Part shown: in pieces, positions 25,314 to 34,028 of the stretch
How positions within the stretch are numbered: position 1 is the first letter of the stretch
Layout of the letters: each line of letters starts with the position of its first letter
From: Candidatus Laterigemmans baculatus
Lineage (GTDB): Bacteria; Planctomycetota; Planctomycetia; Pirellulales; Pirellulaceae
Length of the DNA stretch: 64,000 nucleotides
Assembly (NCBI RefSeq): GCF_010367455.1
Contig: NZ_WRPR01000052.1
Location: 17,338 to 81,337, forward strand
Reading direction: 5' to 3'
Position numbers and translations under genes: made by a program
Notes under the pieces: generated by a model
Database searches by the model: none
What the model was told of the DNA's origin: nothing
The model's input: the letters and a program-made list of their open reading frames with translations, nothing else

Positions 25314-26111
25314 GTCCGCTTGTTTCGGCAGCGGCGTCTCTTTGTCGCCATCGCGGAGGTACGGGTCGCGGACCCGCTCGCCCACGGGCGGCTTGATCTC
25401 TCGCACCCAGATGTTGCGGAACCGGACCGGGTTGCCGTGGTCCTGCAGCGCGATCGGACCTCGCGGCTCATGCGCCTGGTACTCGGGGGGACGCGTGAAG
25501 GGCGTATCGCCGAGCAAGGTGAAGTGGTTCAGGATCAGGACGCCGTTGTGGACCGCGGTGATGGAGGCAGGTGACTTGAGCGAACCGTCCTCGTGGAACC
25601 GCGGGGCAGTCCAGAAGATGTCGTACGTGTTCCACTCTCCCGGCGGCCGCGTCGCGTTGACCATTGGCGGCGTCTGCTTGTAGATCGCCCCGGCCTGGCC
25701 GTCGGCGTAGGTCTCGTTCTGGTACGAGTCGAGCACCTGGATCTCGTACTTGCCCATCATGAAGACCCCGCTGTTGCCACGCCCTTGCCCTTCTCCTTTG
25801 GGTGGCGTCGGAGCGGACCATTCGATGTGCAGCTGGCAATCGCCAAACTCCTGCTTGGTGGTCAAATAGCCTTTGCCCGAGATCAGGGTGCCATCTTCAA
25901 CCTTCCAGTTCTCCTGGTTCTCCCAGGCCGACGCGTCCTCGCCGCCAAAGAGAACGACGGCGTCGGAGGGAGGGGCGTCGTCCGTCTTTCCGGGATCGAC
26001 CACCGGCGGCTTTTCCCAGCGGATTCCGCTGAGATACTCCTCGGCCCCAGCCGGAGTGGTCGGCGCCACGGCGGCCGAGAGCGCTAACACGGTCAGCAAG
26101 CGTCGTTTCAT
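25311..26111 (-). CDS. Secreted DUF1080 (3-keto-disaccharide hydrolase-type) protein
   Basis: From the ATG at 26111 the protein has 266 residues with a signal peptide (MKRRLLTVLALSAAVAP...AGA). The DUF1080 jelly-roll shows VVLFGGEDASAWENQENWKV, GTLISGKGYLTTKQEFGDCQ, GNSGVFMMGKYEIQVLDSY and the C-terminal PIALQDHGNPVRFRNIWVRE. DUF1080 proteins are expanded in planctomycetes; members include 3-keto-glycoside hydrolases, others bind carbohydrate. Its stop codon is the end of a family B repeat. It is divergent from the sensor kinase at 26324. Confidence 0.9.
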   Translation of the reverse strand: MKRRLLTVLALSAAVAPTTPAGAEEYLSGIRWEKPPVVDPGKTDDAPPSDAVVLFGGEDASAWENQENWKVEDGTLISGKGYLTTKQEFGDCQLHIEWSAPTPPKGEGQGRGNSGVFMMGKYEIQVLDSYQNETYADGQAGAIYKQTPPMVNATRPPGEWNTYDIFWTAPRFHEDGSLKSPASITAVHNGVLILNHFTLLGDTPFTRPPEYQAHEPRGPIALQDHGNPVRFRNIWVREIKPPVGERVRDPYLRDGDKETPLPKQAD

Positions 26112-26323
26112 CAATCGATCCTCATCGACGGTAAAGGGTGTAGGGATTCGCCCTCGCAGTATAGACGCCCGCCAGCGGACGGCAGGCTTTCCCGCCTGAC
26201 AGAAGCGTGAGAAGCCGGACGTACCGGGCTGCGGAATATCCGTTGCTCCGGCGCGACTGCCTGCGATAGACTCGGCGAGCGATTCCGATTCTCCCATTCG
26301 CCGCATCCAAGGAGGGGTGGGCT

Positions 26324-28024
26324 TTGCTCGCGTGCTGGCCGATCCGCATCAAGCTGCTCCTGGCGCTGGCCATCCTTTCGGCCATCGTCAGCACGCTCGC
26401 CCTCAGTGGTTTCTGGGGGCTGTACGGCTTTCGTCAGCTGGCGATGAACGTCAGCGAGCGGGCCGCCGAACTGCCTCTGAGCAGCTCGTTGACACGCTCC
26501 GCCGACACGCTCCGCGACACCTGCCACCGGATTCGCAACGGCAGCCACCGCGAGTCGCTGTTCGATGAAATCTCCTTCCGCAGCATCATGCTCCGCAATG
26601 AGAACGCCCGCTTCCACGATGCGCTCGCCGATTTCCACAGCACGCTCGAGCGGTACAGCGATCGCCTCAGCCATAGCGAAGTGCCCGACTCGCTGCTGAC
26701 CGACGGCGTCCAGCAGATGGCGGTGCTGAACGATCTGCGGAGCCGGCTGTCTCGGATCGAAGCCCTCCAACAGCCCGAGCTGTGGGAGATGCGGGAGTCG
26801 GATTTCCGTTCGCTGCAAGCGGAGCTGGACTTGCTCGCCGAGGACGCCGAGCGACTGCCGACGATCCTCCAGCAGCGGATGGCCGGGTTCCGCAACGATG
26901 TCCGCGGCCAGTATCGCACGATGATCATCCTCGCCTGGTCCTCGACGATCGCCGCGATCGCGATGGTCGGCACGCTGCTATGGCTGTTCCGGACGCTGAT
27001 CATGCAGCCCTTCCGCCAACTGCTCGCCGGCAGCCGCCGAGTGGCGCGCGGGGAGCTCAACCACCGCATCGATCTGGGAACCGGCGACGAGCTGGCGGAA
27101 CTAGCCGCGGCGATGAACGGGATGACCGATCGGTTCCAAAAAACCTACGACGAGCTGGAAGCGGTCTGCCGCGGACTCGACGCCCAAATCCGCGACCGAA
27201 CTCGCGAAGTCGTCCAGCGCGAACAGCTCGCCAGCGTCGGCTTCCTGGCCGCAGGCGTCGCCCACGAAATCAACAACCCGCTGGCGTCGATCGCCTGGAG
27301 CGCCGAGGCGCTCGAATCGCGGCTCCACGACCTGCTGCACACGCCCCACCGCTCCGCAGGCGACAGCGGCGAGTGCGACAGCGGCGAGTGCGACAGCGGC
27401 GGGGACGGATTCAGTCCGCTCTCGGAAGACCAGCTGGAGAGCTTGCGAACCAACCTCCGGCGGATTCAGGAAGAGGCCTTCCGCTGCAAAGGGATCACCG
27501 AACGGTTGCTCGATTTCAGCCGGATGGGCGACCTGCGGAAATCGCCGACCGATCTCGCCGAGTTGGCCGAGGACGTGGTCGCGATGGTCGGCACGCTCGG
27601 CCAGTACCGCTGCAAAACCGTGCGGCTCGATTGCTCCGGTCCCGTCATCGCGAACGTCAACCCGCAGCAGATCAAGCAAGTCGTGCTGAACCTGGTGACC
27701 AATGCGCTCGAGAGTGTCGATACCGAAGGCGCGGTCGACGTCCGCGTCGACACCGTCGGCGACTCGGCGCGGATCACGGTCGAGGACGACGGCTGCGGAA
27801 TGACCGACGAAGTCCGCGAGCACCTGTTCGAACCCTTCTTCACCCGCCGCCGCGACGGCCGCGGGACCGGGCTCGGGCTGAGCATCACCTACCGGATTGT
27901 CAATCAACACGACGGCCAACTGACCGCCCACAGCGAGGGGCCGCAGTGTGGTTCGCGTTTGGAAGTCCTTCTCCCCCTCGAAGCCAGCAGTGATGTCGAC
28001 CATGAAAGACTCGCGGCAGCCTAA
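26324..28024 (+). CDS. Membrane sensor histidine kinase (NtrB/ZraS-like), TTG start
   Basis: The protein has 566 residues starting at TTG 26324, supported by a perfect AAGGAGG at 26309-26315. It has TM1 at about 8-31, a helical periplasmic sensor of about 170 residues, TM2 at about 200-222, HAMP at about 223-275, H-box VAHEINNPLASIAW (His314), N-box VLNLVTNALESV and G-boxes EDDGCGM and GTGLGLS. An odd insert in the HisKA hairpin (about 346-362) is an acidic Gly/Ser/Cys repeat (GDSGECDSGECDSGG). It overlaps the sigma-54 regulator gene, so the pair forms one two-component system. The signal is unknown. Confidence 0.92.
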   Translation: MLACWPIRIKLLLALAILSAIVSTLALSGFWGLYGFRQLAMNVSERAAELPLSSSLTRSADTLRDTCHRIRNGSHRESLFDEISFRSIMLRNENARFHDALADFHSTLERYSDRLSHSEVPDSLLTDGVQQMAVLNDLRSRLSRIEALQQPELWEMRESDFRSLQAELDLLAEDAERLPTILQQRMAGFRNDVRGQYRTMIILAWSSTIAAIAMVGTLLWLFRTLIMQPFRQLLAGSRRVARGELNHRIDLGTGDELAELAAAMNGMTDRFQKTYDELEAVCRGLDAQIRDRTREVVQREQLASVGFLAAGVAHEINNPLASIAWSAEALESRLHDLLHTPHRSAGDSGECDSGECDSGGDGFSPLSEDQLESLRTNLRRIQEEAFRCKGITERLLDFSRMGDLRKSPTDLAELAEDVVAMVGTLGQYRCKTVRLDCSGPVIANVNPQQIKQVVLNLVTNALESVDTEGAVDVRVDTVGDSARITVEDDGCGMTDEVREHLFEPFFTRRRDGRGTGLGLSITYRIVNQHDGQLTAHSEGPQCGSRLEVLLPLEASSDVDHERLAAA

Positions 28025-29390
28025 CTCCTCCAAAGGCATGGCCATCCTCTTCGCCGATGACGAGCCTGGATTGCAGGAAGTCATGCGGAGCGAGTTGCCG
28101 CGGATGGGTCACACCGTGACGGTCTGTCCCGACGGGTTGACCGCGGTCGCGGCGCTCGAGCGAAACGCCTACGACTGTTTGCTGGTCGACCTCGATATGC
28201 CCGGGATGAACGGCATCGAAGTCATCCAGCGGGCCAAGCAGATGTACCCCGACGTCGCCGCGGTGGTGCTCACTGGCAAGGCGAGCCAGGACACGGCGAT
28301 CGCCGCCCTGCGCCAGGGAGCGTTCGACTACTTGACCAAGCCCTGCCGCCTGGCCGACCTGGCGACCCTGCTCGGCCGCGTCGCCGAACATCGCAAAATC
28401 AGCCGCCAAGTCGCCGCGCTGCAGCTCCGCGTCCAGCGGGCCGAGGGCGATGGCCGCCTGATCGGCTCGCACGCGTCGATCGAAGCGGTCCGCAAACTGG
28501 TCGCCAAGGTCGCTCCGACCGAGAGCACGGTGATGATCCGCGGCGAGACCGGCAGCGGCAAAGAGCTCGTCGCCCGCTCGGTTCACGACCAGAGCTTGCG
28601 AGCCGACAAGCCGTTCGTCGCCATCAACTGCGGAGCGCTGCCCGAGAGCCTGATCGAGAGCGAACTCTTTGGTCACTGCCGAGGTGCCTTCACCGGTGCC
28701 GATGCGGCCCGCACCGGTTTGTTCGAAGTCGCCAACGACGGCAGCCTGTTCCTCGACGAAATCGGCGAGCTCCCGCTGTCGATGCAGGCCAAGCTGCTCC
28801 GCGTCCTGGAGTCGGGAGAAATCCGCCGCGTCGGCGACAACCAAACGACGAAGATCGACGTCCGCGTGATCTGCGCGACGCACCGCGATCTGGAAGCGAT
28901 GGTCGAGGAAGGGACCTTCCGCGAAGACCTGATGTTCCGCATCAACACCTTCGAAATCCAAATCCCGCCGCTCCGCAACCGGGCCAGCGACATCCTCCCG
29001 TTAGCCGCCCACCTGCTCCGTCGCTTCCGCAACGACTCCCGCAGCGACGATCAACTGTTCAGCGACGAAGCGAAAGAGCTGCTCCTCGCCCACGTCTGGC
29101 CGGGGAACGTCCGCGAGCTGGCCAACGTGGTCGAGCATGCCTCGATCCTCTGCGACGCGCTGCCAATTCTCCCGGAACACCTCCCGCGTCAGTTCTCCGA
29201 GCGACAACTCCGCAAGGAGCTCCGCACCCACAGCCCCACGAGCCTCCGCGACATGGAGCTGGCAGCGATCGAGGACGCGCTCGAGCGGCACGACGGCAAA
29301 AAACCAGCCGCGGCCCACGAGCTCGGGATCAGCCTCAAGACGCTCTACAACAAACTGAACGCGGCCAGTGAAAAACGGGCCGCCGGCTAA
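27993..29390 (+). CDS. Sigma-54-dependent response regulator (NtrC family)
   Basis: From the ATG at 27993 the protein has 465 residues. The receiver carries acidic pair ADDE at 21-24, phospho-acceptor Asp66 in LLVDLDMPGMNG and Lys116. The AAA+ domain has Walker A GETGSGKE, the sigma-54 loop GAFTGA, Walker B GSLFLDEIGELP and an R-finger region. The C terminus is a Fis-type HTH (AAHELGISLKTLYNKLN). It activates sigma-54 promoters after phosphorylation by the upstream kinase, whose last 32 bp overlap this start. ATGs at 28002 and 28038 are alternative starts; the last would remove only the N-terminal tail. Confidence 0.93.
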   Translation: MSTMKDSRQPNSSKGMAILFADDEPGLQEVMRSELPRMGHTVTVCPDGLTAVAALERNAYDCLLVDLDMPGMNGIEVIQRAKQMYPDVAAVVLTGKASQDTAIAALRQGAFDYLTKPCRLADLATLLGRVAEHRKISRQVAALQLRVQRAEGDGRLIGSHASIEAVRKLVAKVAPTESTVMIRGETGSGKELVARSVHDQSLRADKPFVAINCGALPESLIESELFGHCRGAFTGADAARTGLFEVANDGSLFLDEIGELPLSMQAKLLRVLESGEIRRVGDNQTTKIDVRVICATHRDLEAMVEEGTFREDLMFRINTFEIQIPPLRNRASDILPLAAHLLRRFRNDSRSDDQLFSDEAKELLLAHVWPGNVRELANVVEHASILCDALPILPEHLPRQFSERQLRKELRTHSPTSLRDMELAAIEDALERHDGKKPAAAHELGISLKTLYNKLNAASEKRAAG

Positions 29391-29406
29391 AGCCGTCGAC
29401 AACATA

Positions 29407-29465
29407 GTCGCCTTTCGCTCCGGGAAAGCTGCGCAGACTCGCTACTTTCGCGGAGCGAAAGGCAA
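29407..29465. repeat. Family D inverted repeat between convergent genes
   Basis: TCGCCTTTCGCTCCG (29408-29422) is inverted at 29450-29464 (CGGAGCGAAAGGCAA) around a 27-bp centre that includes CGCTACTTTCG. It occupies the gap between the response regulator and lexA. Only this one copy is seen in the window. Confidence 0.7.
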
Positions 29466-29484
29466 CTCTGGCGACATGCGGGCT

Positions 29485-30090
29485 TCAGACGTGGGGCCGC
29501 ACCACGCCGACGGCGATGCCGATTACCTCGGCGTTGTCGACGTAGATCGGACCCATCTCTCGATTGGCCGGCTGCAAGCGGATCCGGTTCGGCTCGGGAT
29601 ACCAGTACTTGAGCGTCGCTTCGCCGTCGGGGGTTTGGGCCACCACCATCTGGCCTGCCGAAGCGGTGGCGGTCTTTTGCACGATCACGTAGTCGCCATC
29701 GGCGATGTGCGCGTCGATCATCGAATCGCCCGAGACCTGCAACAAAAACCGGTCGTCGCGGAAGAACATCTCGCCGAGATCGAGACGCTCATTCTGCTGG
29801 AAGGCGAGGGTCGTCGGCCCCGCGGCGACCCGCCCCGCCATCGGCATCGAGGTGCCGCTGCGGTCGGCCGAGTGGGTCAACTCGATCGCCCGCGATTTGT
29901 TCGGGCTGCGGCGGATCAGGCCCTTCCGCTCCAAGGCTTTCAGATGGCACATCACCCCGTTGGGGGAACGGATCCCAAAATGTTCGCCAATCTCTCGCAC
30001 CGTGGGGCCGTACCCCCGGCGGACGATCAATTCGCGAATCAGGTCATAGACAGCTTGCTGGCGGTCGGTCAGCGTCGCGGGAGCGCTCAT
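29485..30090 (-). CDS. lexA: SOS repressor LexA
   Basis: The protein has 201 residues. The winged helix-turn-helix spans about 8-70 (LTDRQQAVYDLIRELIVRRG, PTVREIGEHFGIRSPNGVM). The autocleavage region has the Ala90-Gly91 bond in GRVAAGPT, the nucleophile Ser123 in GDSMIDAHI and general base Lys161 in ATLKYWY. It represses DNA-damage genes and self-cleaves on RecA filaments. Two dyads upstream (30134-30174) are candidate self-operators. The recognition helix region (IRSPNGVMCHLKAL) is close to the 'SPNAVMCHL' type rather than that of Enterobacteriaceae. Confidence 0.94.
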   Translation of the reverse strand: MSAPATLTDRQQAVYDLIRELIVRRGYGPTVREIGEHFGIRSPNGVMCHLKALERKGLIRRSPNKSRAIELTHSADRSGTSMPMAGRVAAGPTTLAFQQNERLDLGEMFFRDDRFLLQVSGDSMIDAHIADGDYVIVQKTATASAGQMVVAQTPDGEATLKYWYPEPNRIRLQPANREMGPIYVDNAEVIGIAVGVVRPHV

Positions 30091-30133
30091 GGGTCATCAC
30101 ACTCGTACAAGCGGCGGGAAGGAAAGGCCGATG

Positions 30134-30174
30134 GATGTACACCAAGTACATCTCGATCCTATACGACCGTATAG
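30134..30174 (-). promoter_or_regulatory. Two dyads upstream of lexA, candidate LexA operators
   Basis: A perfect dyad GATGTAC-N5-GTACATC (30134-30152) and a second one, CTATACG-N2-CGTATAG (30159-30174), lie 44-84 bp before the lexA start. Either could be the autoregulatory operator; the second also includes TATA-like bases that could belong to a promoter. No published consensus for this group is claimed. Confidence 0.45.
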
Positions 30175-30315
30175 ACACCCGCCACCATTTTCTTCGCTGG
30201 CGGCGGATATTTCTCAACTTCCGGGAGAATAGCAGACCCCGGAAGAGTGGTCGACAAAAAAGCGCCGCACAAAAAGAAAGTAGTTGGGCCCTGGGCACGT
30301 TGCCTGATTGCGAAA

Positions 30316-30386
30316 TCAGCCGCCACGCGCTAGCGTCCGGTTTTCCCGGCGATTTCGGGAACCGGGGGCTAGCGCCCGGCGGCTGA
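30316..30386. repeat. Family A palindromic repeat, copy 4
   Basis: The 71-bp element runs from TCAGCCGCCACGCGCTAGCG to CGCCCGGCGGCTGA. It lies between the lexA control region and the end of the ene-reductase gene. Confidence 0.92.
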
Positions 30387-30419
30387 TGCATGAGCCGGCC
30401 ACGGACCCTTCGGCAGCGC

Positions 30420-30497
30420 GGCTCACCCGCGGCTAACGCCGTCGGCTCACCCGCGGCTAGCGCCGTCGGCTCACCCGCGGCTAGCGCCGTCGGCTCA
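30420..30497. repeat. Family B repeat, locus 4: three tandem 24-bp units overlapping a coding end
   Basis: There are three copies of the unit GCTCACCCGCGGCTAGCGCC plus GTCG (first copy CTAACG) followed by GGCTCA. The stop codon of the minus-strand ene-reductase gene (CTA at 30481-30483) and its last residues lie inside it. Confidence 0.88.
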
Positions 30498-31926
30498 GTC
30501 CCTGCAGCTCCGCTCGCTCGGGCCGCTGTTTGTAGAACGCGTCGAGCGGATAGCAGCCGCTGACCATGCCGTTCCGCGGGGCGGTCGTGCAGTCGCTAAA
30601 GGTGCGGCAGACCAGCTTCCGCGGCATCGTGCGGCCGGCCAACGTGTCGCTTGGCAGCTCGGGATAAGAGAGCACCATCCGGCCAAGCCCCACCGCGTCG
30701 ATCATCTCGGCGCGGACGACCGCCTGGGCGACGTGCGGCAGATAATCTTGCAGGTAGGTGTATCCGCTGCCGACGATGAACATCTCGGGCTCGGCCGCTC
30801 GAACCCGGGCCGCCGCGTTGATCTGCCGAGCGACGCCGACCAAAGGGTCTTCCGGCGGCTGATAGCCATCGCTCGGGGGGAAGATCGCAGGCCGCTGGAT
30901 GTGCGGATTGTAGTAGGGACTGCCGCAGGTCAGGTTCAACAGCTGGACGTCGCGACGACGCAGCTCGGCGACCAGCCGCAGCGGTTCGCTCAGATCGATC
31001 CGCACCGGATCGGCCGGGTCACAGCCGAACGCCACGTCGTAGGGAGCGATGTGGTCGTACGGCATCGGCTGGCCGATGCCCGTTCCGGTTGCGTACGGAA
31101 GCGTATCGAAGAGACTCAGCCGAACGCCGACTTGCAGCCCCGGACAGGCATCGCGGACCGCGTCGATCGCCGACAGCAACAACCGCGTGCGGCCCTCAAA
31201 ATCGCCGCCGTACCGCCCCGGTCGACGCCGCGCCGAGAGGAATTCGTGCAGCAAGTAACCGTGGCAGGCTTTGACGTCGACGAAATCGAAGCCGGCTCGC
31301 TCGGCGACCTGGGCCGCACGGACGTAATCGCCGACGAGGCCATCCAACTCATCGTCGCTCCAGACCACGCTCGGGTCTTCCGGATCGATCCCAAACCGCT
31401 CATCGAGCAGCGGGTGATGGTAGGCGATTCGCGGCTCCAACCGATCCTTGCGGTCCGGACGACAGAACCGTCCGCTGTGGGTCAACTGCAGCCCGATCAG
31501 CAACCCGTCGGTGTCTCCAGAGGCTTCGCGGTGCGCAGCGACCAGCGTCTCGCGAAGCTGCACCAGTCCCGCTTCGCACGAGGCGAGGGCCATCGTCTGA
31601 TGCGGGTTCGCTCGCCCGTCGGGGCGGACGGCCGCCGCCTCGCCACCCCAGATCAGCTTCGCTCCACTGCGACCAAACCGCTCCCACCGCCGCAGCGTGA
31701 GCTCGCTCGGTGTGCCGTCGCGATTCGCATCCCAGCCCTCCATCGGATGGATGCACCACCGATTGCCGATCACCCGCTCGCCCACGCTTGCCGGAGCGGC
31801 CAGCGGCGAACCGGCTTCGGCCGAGAGCACTTCCTCGTCGACCGGGAGCGTCACCCCGAGCTCCGCGAGCCGATCGCGAAGCTCTTGAGGCGTGCGGAGC
31901 TGGGCGATTTTGCCATAAGTCGTCAT
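30481..31926 (-). CDS. NADH:flavin oxidoreductase / OYE-like FMN enzyme
   Basis: From the ATG at 31926 the protein has 481 residues with an old-yellow-enzyme-type TIM barrel. It shows GNRWCIHPMEGWDANRDGTP (N-terminal flavin loop), LIGLQLTHSGRFCRPD (catalytic His region), VERAGFDFVDVKACHGYLLHEF-type strand (VDVKACHGYLLHEFLS), GVRLSLFDTLPY and the late phosphate-binding GLGRMVLSYPELPS. The C terminus has several cysteines (VCRTFSDCTTAP, SGCYPLDAFY), possibly an iron-sulfur site as in 2,4-dienoyl-CoA reductase relatives. The substrate is unknown. It overlaps uppP by 4 bp, and its last residues (LSRRR) and stop codon come from a family B repeat. Confidence 0.85.
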   Translation of the reverse strand: MTTYGKIAQLRTPQELRDRLAELGVTLPVDEEVLSAEAGSPLAAPASVGERVIGNRWCIHPMEGWDANRDGTPSELTLRRWERFGRSGAKLIWGGEAAAVRPDGRANPHQTMALASCEAGLVQLRETLVAAHREASGDTDGLLIGLQLTHSGRFCRPDRKDRLEPRIAYHHPLLDERFGIDPEDPSVVWSDDELDGLVGDYVRAAQVAERAGFDFVDVKACHGYLLHEFLSARRRPGRYGGDFEGRTRLLLSAIDAVRDACPGLQVGVRLSLFDTLPYATGTGIGQPMPYDHIAPYDVAFGCDPADPVRIDLSEPLRLVAELRRRDVQLLNLTCGSPYYNPHIQRPAIFPPSDGYQPPEDPLVGVARQINAAARVRAAEPEMFIVGSGYTYLQDYLPHVAQAVVRAEMIDAVGLGRMVLSYPELPSDTLAGRTMPRKLVCRTFSDCTTAPRNGMVSGCYPLDAFYKQRPERAELQGLSRRR

Positions 31927-32702
31927 GAGAGTTTTCCAGCGAAGTACATCGCGATGACGAGGAGGCCGACTGGAATGCACCAGGCGGCGAACCAGTACAA
32001 TCGGCCTTCGCGAGCCCAGCGGATCAACCACCGTAGCGCTCCGATCCCGACGACAAACGAGACCACCGCCCCGAGCGCCAAAACCGCAGTGGCCTGCGAA
32101 GCCACCTCTTCTTGAACCAGATCGCGAACCGCCAACACGCTCGCTCCGAGAATCGCCGGGATCGCCAACAGGAAGGAGAACGTGACCGCGTCGGTGCGAC
32201 CCATCCCCAGCAGCCGAGCCCCGACGATCGTCGATCCGCTGCGACTGATCCCCGGCAGCAGCGCAAACGCTTGAAAGCAGCCGACGAGCAACGCCTCCCA
32301 GAGTCGCATCTGCTGGTACTCGCCGGTCCCCTCGGGCAACCACTTCAGCATCAACAACAGTCCGCCGGTGACCAGCAGCATGCAGCCGGCTAGAAGCGGA
32401 TTGCTGAGCAGCCATTCGGCTTGCGACTTGATCGTCAGCCCTAAGACGGCCGCCGGAAGCGTCCCGACGATCAACAGCGGGATCACCCGCCGATCGGCCC
32501 GCAGCAGCGCGAAGATCCGCTGCCAGTAGACCACCAGGATCGACGCCAGCGTGCCGGCGTGCAGTATGATCTCGACCGTCGCCGTTTCGTCGCTGCCGCC
32601 GAGCAAGGCTCCGACAATCACCAGATGGCCGGACGAGCTGATCGGTAAAAATTCGGCAATTCCTTGGACGATAGCCAGAATCAACATCTCGACGATCAGC
32701 AT
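31923..32702 (-). CDS. uppP: Undecaprenyl-diphosphate phosphatase UppP (BacA)
   Basis: The 259-residue polytopic protein has the two family signatures: VQGIAEFLPISSSGHLVI (E/Q-rich motif with the catalytic-site SSGH) and FALLPGISRSGSTIVGA (PGISRSGST with the essential Arg and Ser). It dephosphorylates undecaprenyl diphosphate at the outer face of the inner membrane, recycling the lipid carrier for peptidoglycan and O-antigen. It is divergent from a DUF368 transporter gene 143 bp away, matching a recycling module. Confidence 0.94.
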   Translation of the reverse strand: MLIVEMLILAIVQGIAEFLPISSSGHLVIVGALLGGSDETATVEIILHAGTLASILVVYWQRIFALLRADRRVIPLLIVGTLPAAVLGLTIKSQAEWLLSNPLLAGCMLLVTGGLLLMLKWLPEGTGEYQQMRLWEALLVGCFQAFALLPGISRSGSTIVGARLLGMGRTDAVTFSFLLAIPAILGASVLAVRDLVQEEVASQATAVLALGAVVSFVVGIGALRWLIRWAREGRLYWFAAWCIPVGLLVIAMYFAGKLS

Positions 32703-32754
32703 GAGGCCGCTACATCTTTCATGGAATTTTAATTTCGCCGATCTTACCGTTTCA

Positions 32755-32806
32755 CCCGCTCAGCAGTTTTGCCCGCTCAGCAGTTTTGCCCGCTCAGCAG
32801 TTTCAC
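32755..32806. repeat. 17-bp triplicate in the uppP-DUF368 gap
   Basis: Three tandem copies of CCCGCTCAGCAGTTTTG (the last variant ends TTTCA) lie between the two divergent starts, so they may affect one or both promoters. Confidence 0.75.
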
Positions 32807-32845
32807 TCGCCGCACAGTCCTGCCAGCTTTCCCTAGGGATCATCC

Positions 32846-33847
32846 ATGCCTTCGGCACCGCAGCCCGCTTCGCTCGCCCACGATCTGCAAAATGTCGCCC
32901 GCGGCTTTTGCATGGGTGCGGCCGACATCGTACCGGGAGTCAGCGGTGGAACCGTAGCCCTGGTGCTGGGCCATTACCAGCGGTTGGTGACGGCGATCAG
33001 CCAGATCGATGCGACCGCCCTGGCGCTGCTCCGCGAGCGGCGTCTGGTGGCCGCTTGGCAGCACATCGACGGCCGCTTTCTGCTCGCCCTCGGCGTCGGC
33101 GTGCTGGCGGGCATCGGCGGGCTGGCCAACTTGATGCACTGGCTGCTCGAACACCACACGGCGGAAACCCGAGCCGTCTTTTTTGGGCTCGTCGCCGCCA
33201 GCGGAATCGTGGTCACGGCCTACGTCCGCCGCTGGTCCGCCCCGGCGGTGGCCGCCTGTTTGTTGGCGGCGGCCGGGGCCTATGGGCTCGGCGAGTTCAC
33301 ACCGACCGCTGCCGAACCGACGCTGCTCTACTTGTTCGTCTGCGCGGTGATCGCGATCTGCGCGATGATCCTGCCCGGAATCAGCGGCGCGTTCCTGATG
33401 CTGCTGCTCGGCGTCTACCATCCAGTGACGGGGCTCGTCAAGGATTTCTTCCGGCTGCAGATCACCGCCGATGGCTTGCTGCGGTTGGTCGTGTTTGCCT
33501 CCGGCTGCCTGATCGGGCTGGCTCTGTTCAGCCGCCTGCTGCGGATCCTGCTCCTTCGCTACTCCAACACCACGTTCGCCGCGCTCCTTGGACTGATGCT
33601 CGGCTCGCTCCGCAAGCTGTGGCCGCTGCAGGTGCCGACCGCCGAGACCGCAGGGCTGCCGTTCAAGGAACAGGAGTGGATGGGGGTCGGCGTGGCGGAC
33701 TGGAGCGAACCGCTCTGGCCGCTGGTCGCGATCGCCCTGGCCGCCGGGGCGGTCGTCGTCGCCGCCAACCACCTCGCCAGCCGCCGCCAAGCCGCCGCGC
33801 TGCACACTTCCGCCGCCGAGGAGCGGACAGCGAATCCACATGGGTGA
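32846..33847 (+). CDS. DUF368 membrane protein, polyprenyl-phosphate transporter (PopT-type)
   Basis: The 333-residue protein has about eight hydrophobic segments and the two internally repeated motifs of DUF368: GAADIVPGVSGGTVALVLG near residue 24 and ICAMILPGISGAFLMLLLG near 174. Members of this family (PopT) were shown to flip undecaprenyl phosphate back across the inner membrane. Position next to uppP supports that role here: UppP makes C55-P outside and this protein would return it to the cytosolic leaflet. The last 25 residues are a polar tail. Confidence 0.9.
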   Translation: MPSAPQPASLAHDLQNVARGFCMGAADIVPGVSGGTVALVLGHYQRLVTAISQIDATALALLRERRLVAAWQHIDGRFLLALGVGVLAGIGGLANLMHWLLEHHTAETRAVFFGLVAASGIVVTAYVRRWSAPAVAACLLAAAGAYGLGEFTPTAAEPTLLYLFVCAVIAICAMILPGISGAFLMLLLGVYHPVTGLVKDFFRLQITADGLLRLVVFASGCLIGLALFSRLLRILLLRYSNTTFAALLGLMLGSLRKLWPLQVPTAETAGLPFKEQEWMGVGVADWSEPLWPLVAIALAAGAVVVAANHLASRRQAAALHTSAAEERTANPHG

Positions 33848-33877
33848 AAAAAGCGTTGCAAGCCACCGCGCATTCAA

Positions 33878-33980
33878 TCAGCCGCCACGCTTCTTGCGTC
33901 CGGTTGCCTCGGCGTTTTCGGAAACCGGGGGCTAGCACCCGGCGGCTGATGAATAATCTGCGCTAGCGAGTGGCGGCTGA
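33878..33980. repeat. Family A palindromic repeat, copy 5, with extra half-copy
   Basis: The main element spans 33878-33949 (TCAGCCGCCACGC...GGCGGCTGAT) and is followed by TGAATAATC and a half element, CGCTAGCGAGTGGCGGCTGA (33961-33980). It sits between the DUF368 gene and the next CDS. Confidence 0.9.
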
Positions 33981-34028
33981 TGAATAATCCGACTAGTGCC
34001 CTCCATTCGTCTTTCTGAGAGAGCTCCG

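Noticed and set aside
31927..32415. N-terminal extension of the ene-reductase ORF
   Set aside because: It is antisense-free but in the wrong frame over uppP; the protein family begins at the ATG at 31926.
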